15,915 nucleotides of DNA, from the NCBI GenBank assembly GCA_005885025.1, contig VAYC01000072.1:1-15915 (forward strand), written 5' to 3'. Both the position numbers and the translations under genes were made by a program. The notes under the pieces were generated by a model. It searched no databases, was not told where the DNA came from, and worked only from the letters and a program-made list of their open reading frames with translations. Positions within the stretch are counted from its first letter, which is position 1; every line of letters begins with the position of its first letter. The DNA comes from Actinomycetota bacterium (GTDB lineage: Bacteria; Actinomycetota; UBA4738). This document shows, piece after piece, positions 15,258 through 15,915 of this stretch.

Positions 15258-15767
15258 GTGTCGAGCCGGCAGGGCCGGCAGGCCAGCGATCGGCCGGAGG
15301 TTCCTGGTGACCGGACCGTGGCCACCAATCGTCGGGCCCGCCACGACTACGCAATCGAGGAGACGTTCGAGGCCGGGATCGTCCTGACAGGACCAGAGGT
15401 GAAGTCCCTCCGGGCCGGCCGCGCAACCCTGGCCGACGCCTACGCCCGAGTGGTCGGCGAGGAGGTGTGGGTGGAGAACCTGCACATCCCCCCGTACGAG
15501 ATGGCCGACGTCCGCCACCAGGACCCGCTGCGGTCGCGAAAGCTCCTTCTCAAACGCGAGCAGATACGCCGGCTGATCGGCAAGACCGCCGAGCGCGGCC
15601 TCACCCTGGTTCCCCTGAAGATCTACTTCACGCGGGGCCTGGCGAAGATGGAGCTGGGGCTGGGACGAGGCAAGCGGAAGTACGAGAAGCGCGAGGCCAT
15701 CGCCGAGCGGGAGCACCGCCGCGAGATGGAGCGGGGCCTGGCCGCCCGCCGCCGCGACCGGGCCTGA
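15258..15767 (+). CDS. smpB: SsrA-binding protein SmpB (trans-translation)
   Basis: A 169-residue RNA-binding protein that carries tmRNA to stalled ribosomes; the pair frees the ribosome and tags the incomplete protein for destruction. The core begins at TNRRARHDYAIEETFEAGI, followed by LTGPEVKSLRAGR and the loop ENLHIPPYE. The C-terminal tail, which mimics mRNA in the decoding channel, starts at GKRKYEKRE (138-146) and is strongly basic. The GTG immediately after the ftsX stop is preferred: it is coupled to ftsX and yields the usual 20-residue lead-in. A GTG at 15318 would remove it and has a ribosome site that is too distant. The tmRNA gene itself was not seen in this window. Confidence 0.96.
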   Translation: MSSRQGRQASDRPEVPGDRTVATNRRARHDYAIEETFEAGIVLTGPEVKSLRAGRATLADAYARVVGEEVWVENLHIPPYEMADVRHQDPLRSRKLLLKREQIRRLIGKTAERGLTLVPLKIYFTRGLAKMELGLGRGKRKYEKREAIAEREHRREMERGLAARRRDRA

Positions 15768-15847
15768 AAACCCCCTGCCGGATGGAACGTTCGATCTAGC
15801 CCGCGCGTCCGATCGTCGTGACCAAAGGGGGATGGATTCGGGCTCAA

Positions 15848-15868
15848 ATCGGCGCCGGACCGGCCGAT
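15848..15868. repeat. near-palindromic inverted repeat before the last gene
   Basis: ATCGGC at 15848-15853 pairs exactly with GCCGAT at 15863-15868, and CCGG blocks inside extend the symmetry. It lies 21 bases before a likely start codon, so it could be an operator or leader hairpin. The remaining bases from 15768 to 15847 hold no gene that I can see. Confidence 0.4.
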
Positions 15869-15889
15869 ACCCCAAACAGGAGACCGAAG

Positions 15890-15915
15890 ATGCGCAGGAT
15901 GAAGATCGAGCACAA
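15890..15915 (+). CDS. start of an unidentified gene, cut by the window edge
   Basis: An ATG stands seven bases after AGGAG and opens a frame of eight visible codons (MRRMKIEH) before the window ends. The ribosome site is good, but the peptide is too short for any family call. The alternative is the 5' part of a tmRNA gene, discussed among the rejected items. Confidence 0.4.

Noticed and set aside
15768..15832. Terminator made from CCCCC after smpB and GGGGG near 15827
   Set aside because: The loop would be about 50 bases, there is no T tract, and G/C runs are common in this DNA.
15827..15915. Possible 5' end of tmRNA (GGGGG then GGATTCG) downstream of smpB
   Set aside because: The G run and GGATTCG resemble a tmRNA start and the location fits, but the spacing differs from the usual, the following GAC-GGG type element is absent, and a good ribosome site with ATG follows. 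The window ends too early to decide; a tmRNA search on the next 400 bases would settle it.

Overview
The window is a GC-rich, gene-dense stretch of chromosome. Its gene neighbourhoods are typical of Actinomycetota: manB / Trm112-like / SIS isomerase, then comF / hpf / response regulator / secA / prfB, then ftsE / ftsX / smpB. Combined with TAnnnT -10 boxes placed directly in front of start codons, this suggests an actinobacterial chromosome, probably a poorly sampled lineage. No insertion sequence, phage gene, CRISPR array, tRNA or rRNA was seen. Placement is inferred from gene content only.

Layout. (1) 1-201: 3' end of an L,D-transpeptidase. (2) 202-603: a palindrome, a hairpin-forming leader, a small zinc-ribbon gene and a promoter. 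(3) 604-5346: five tightly packed plus-strand genes: phosphohexomutase, Trm112-like zinc protein, phosphoglucose/phosphomannose isomerase, purine nucleoside phosphorylase, adenosylhomocysteinase. The middle three are joined by ATGA/GTGA overlaps. They combine sugar-phosphate activation with disposal of S-adenosylhomocysteine and purine salvage. (4) 5356-6888: an unrecognised protein and a ComF-type phosphoribosyltransferase, both apparently leaderless. (5) 6829-7121: a promoter and a structured RNA of about 235 nt whose two ends pair over 12 bp. It lies between comF and the ribosome hibernation factor gene, which is where the raiA-motif RNA class is found. (6) 7122-8206: a short hibernation factor and a NarL/FixJ-type response regulator broken by a 7-bp tandem duplication just after its phosphoacceptor aspartate. 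(7) 8243-12131: secA, then prfB with a classic in-frame TGA programmed-frameshift site. (8) 12128-13456 (minus): a glycosyltransferase-methyltransferase fusion whose stop codon interlocks with that of prfB. (9) 13634-15767: ftsE, ftsX and smpB, packed as an operon. (10) A last gene appears to begin at 15890 and runs off the window.

Most of the content is housekeeping: envelope and glycan precursors, secretion, division and translation quality control. The less ordinary items are the RNA at 6843-7077, the frameshifted regulator, the repeated leaderless promoter layout, the structured leader near 275-340, and the fused glycosyltransferase-methyltransferase.
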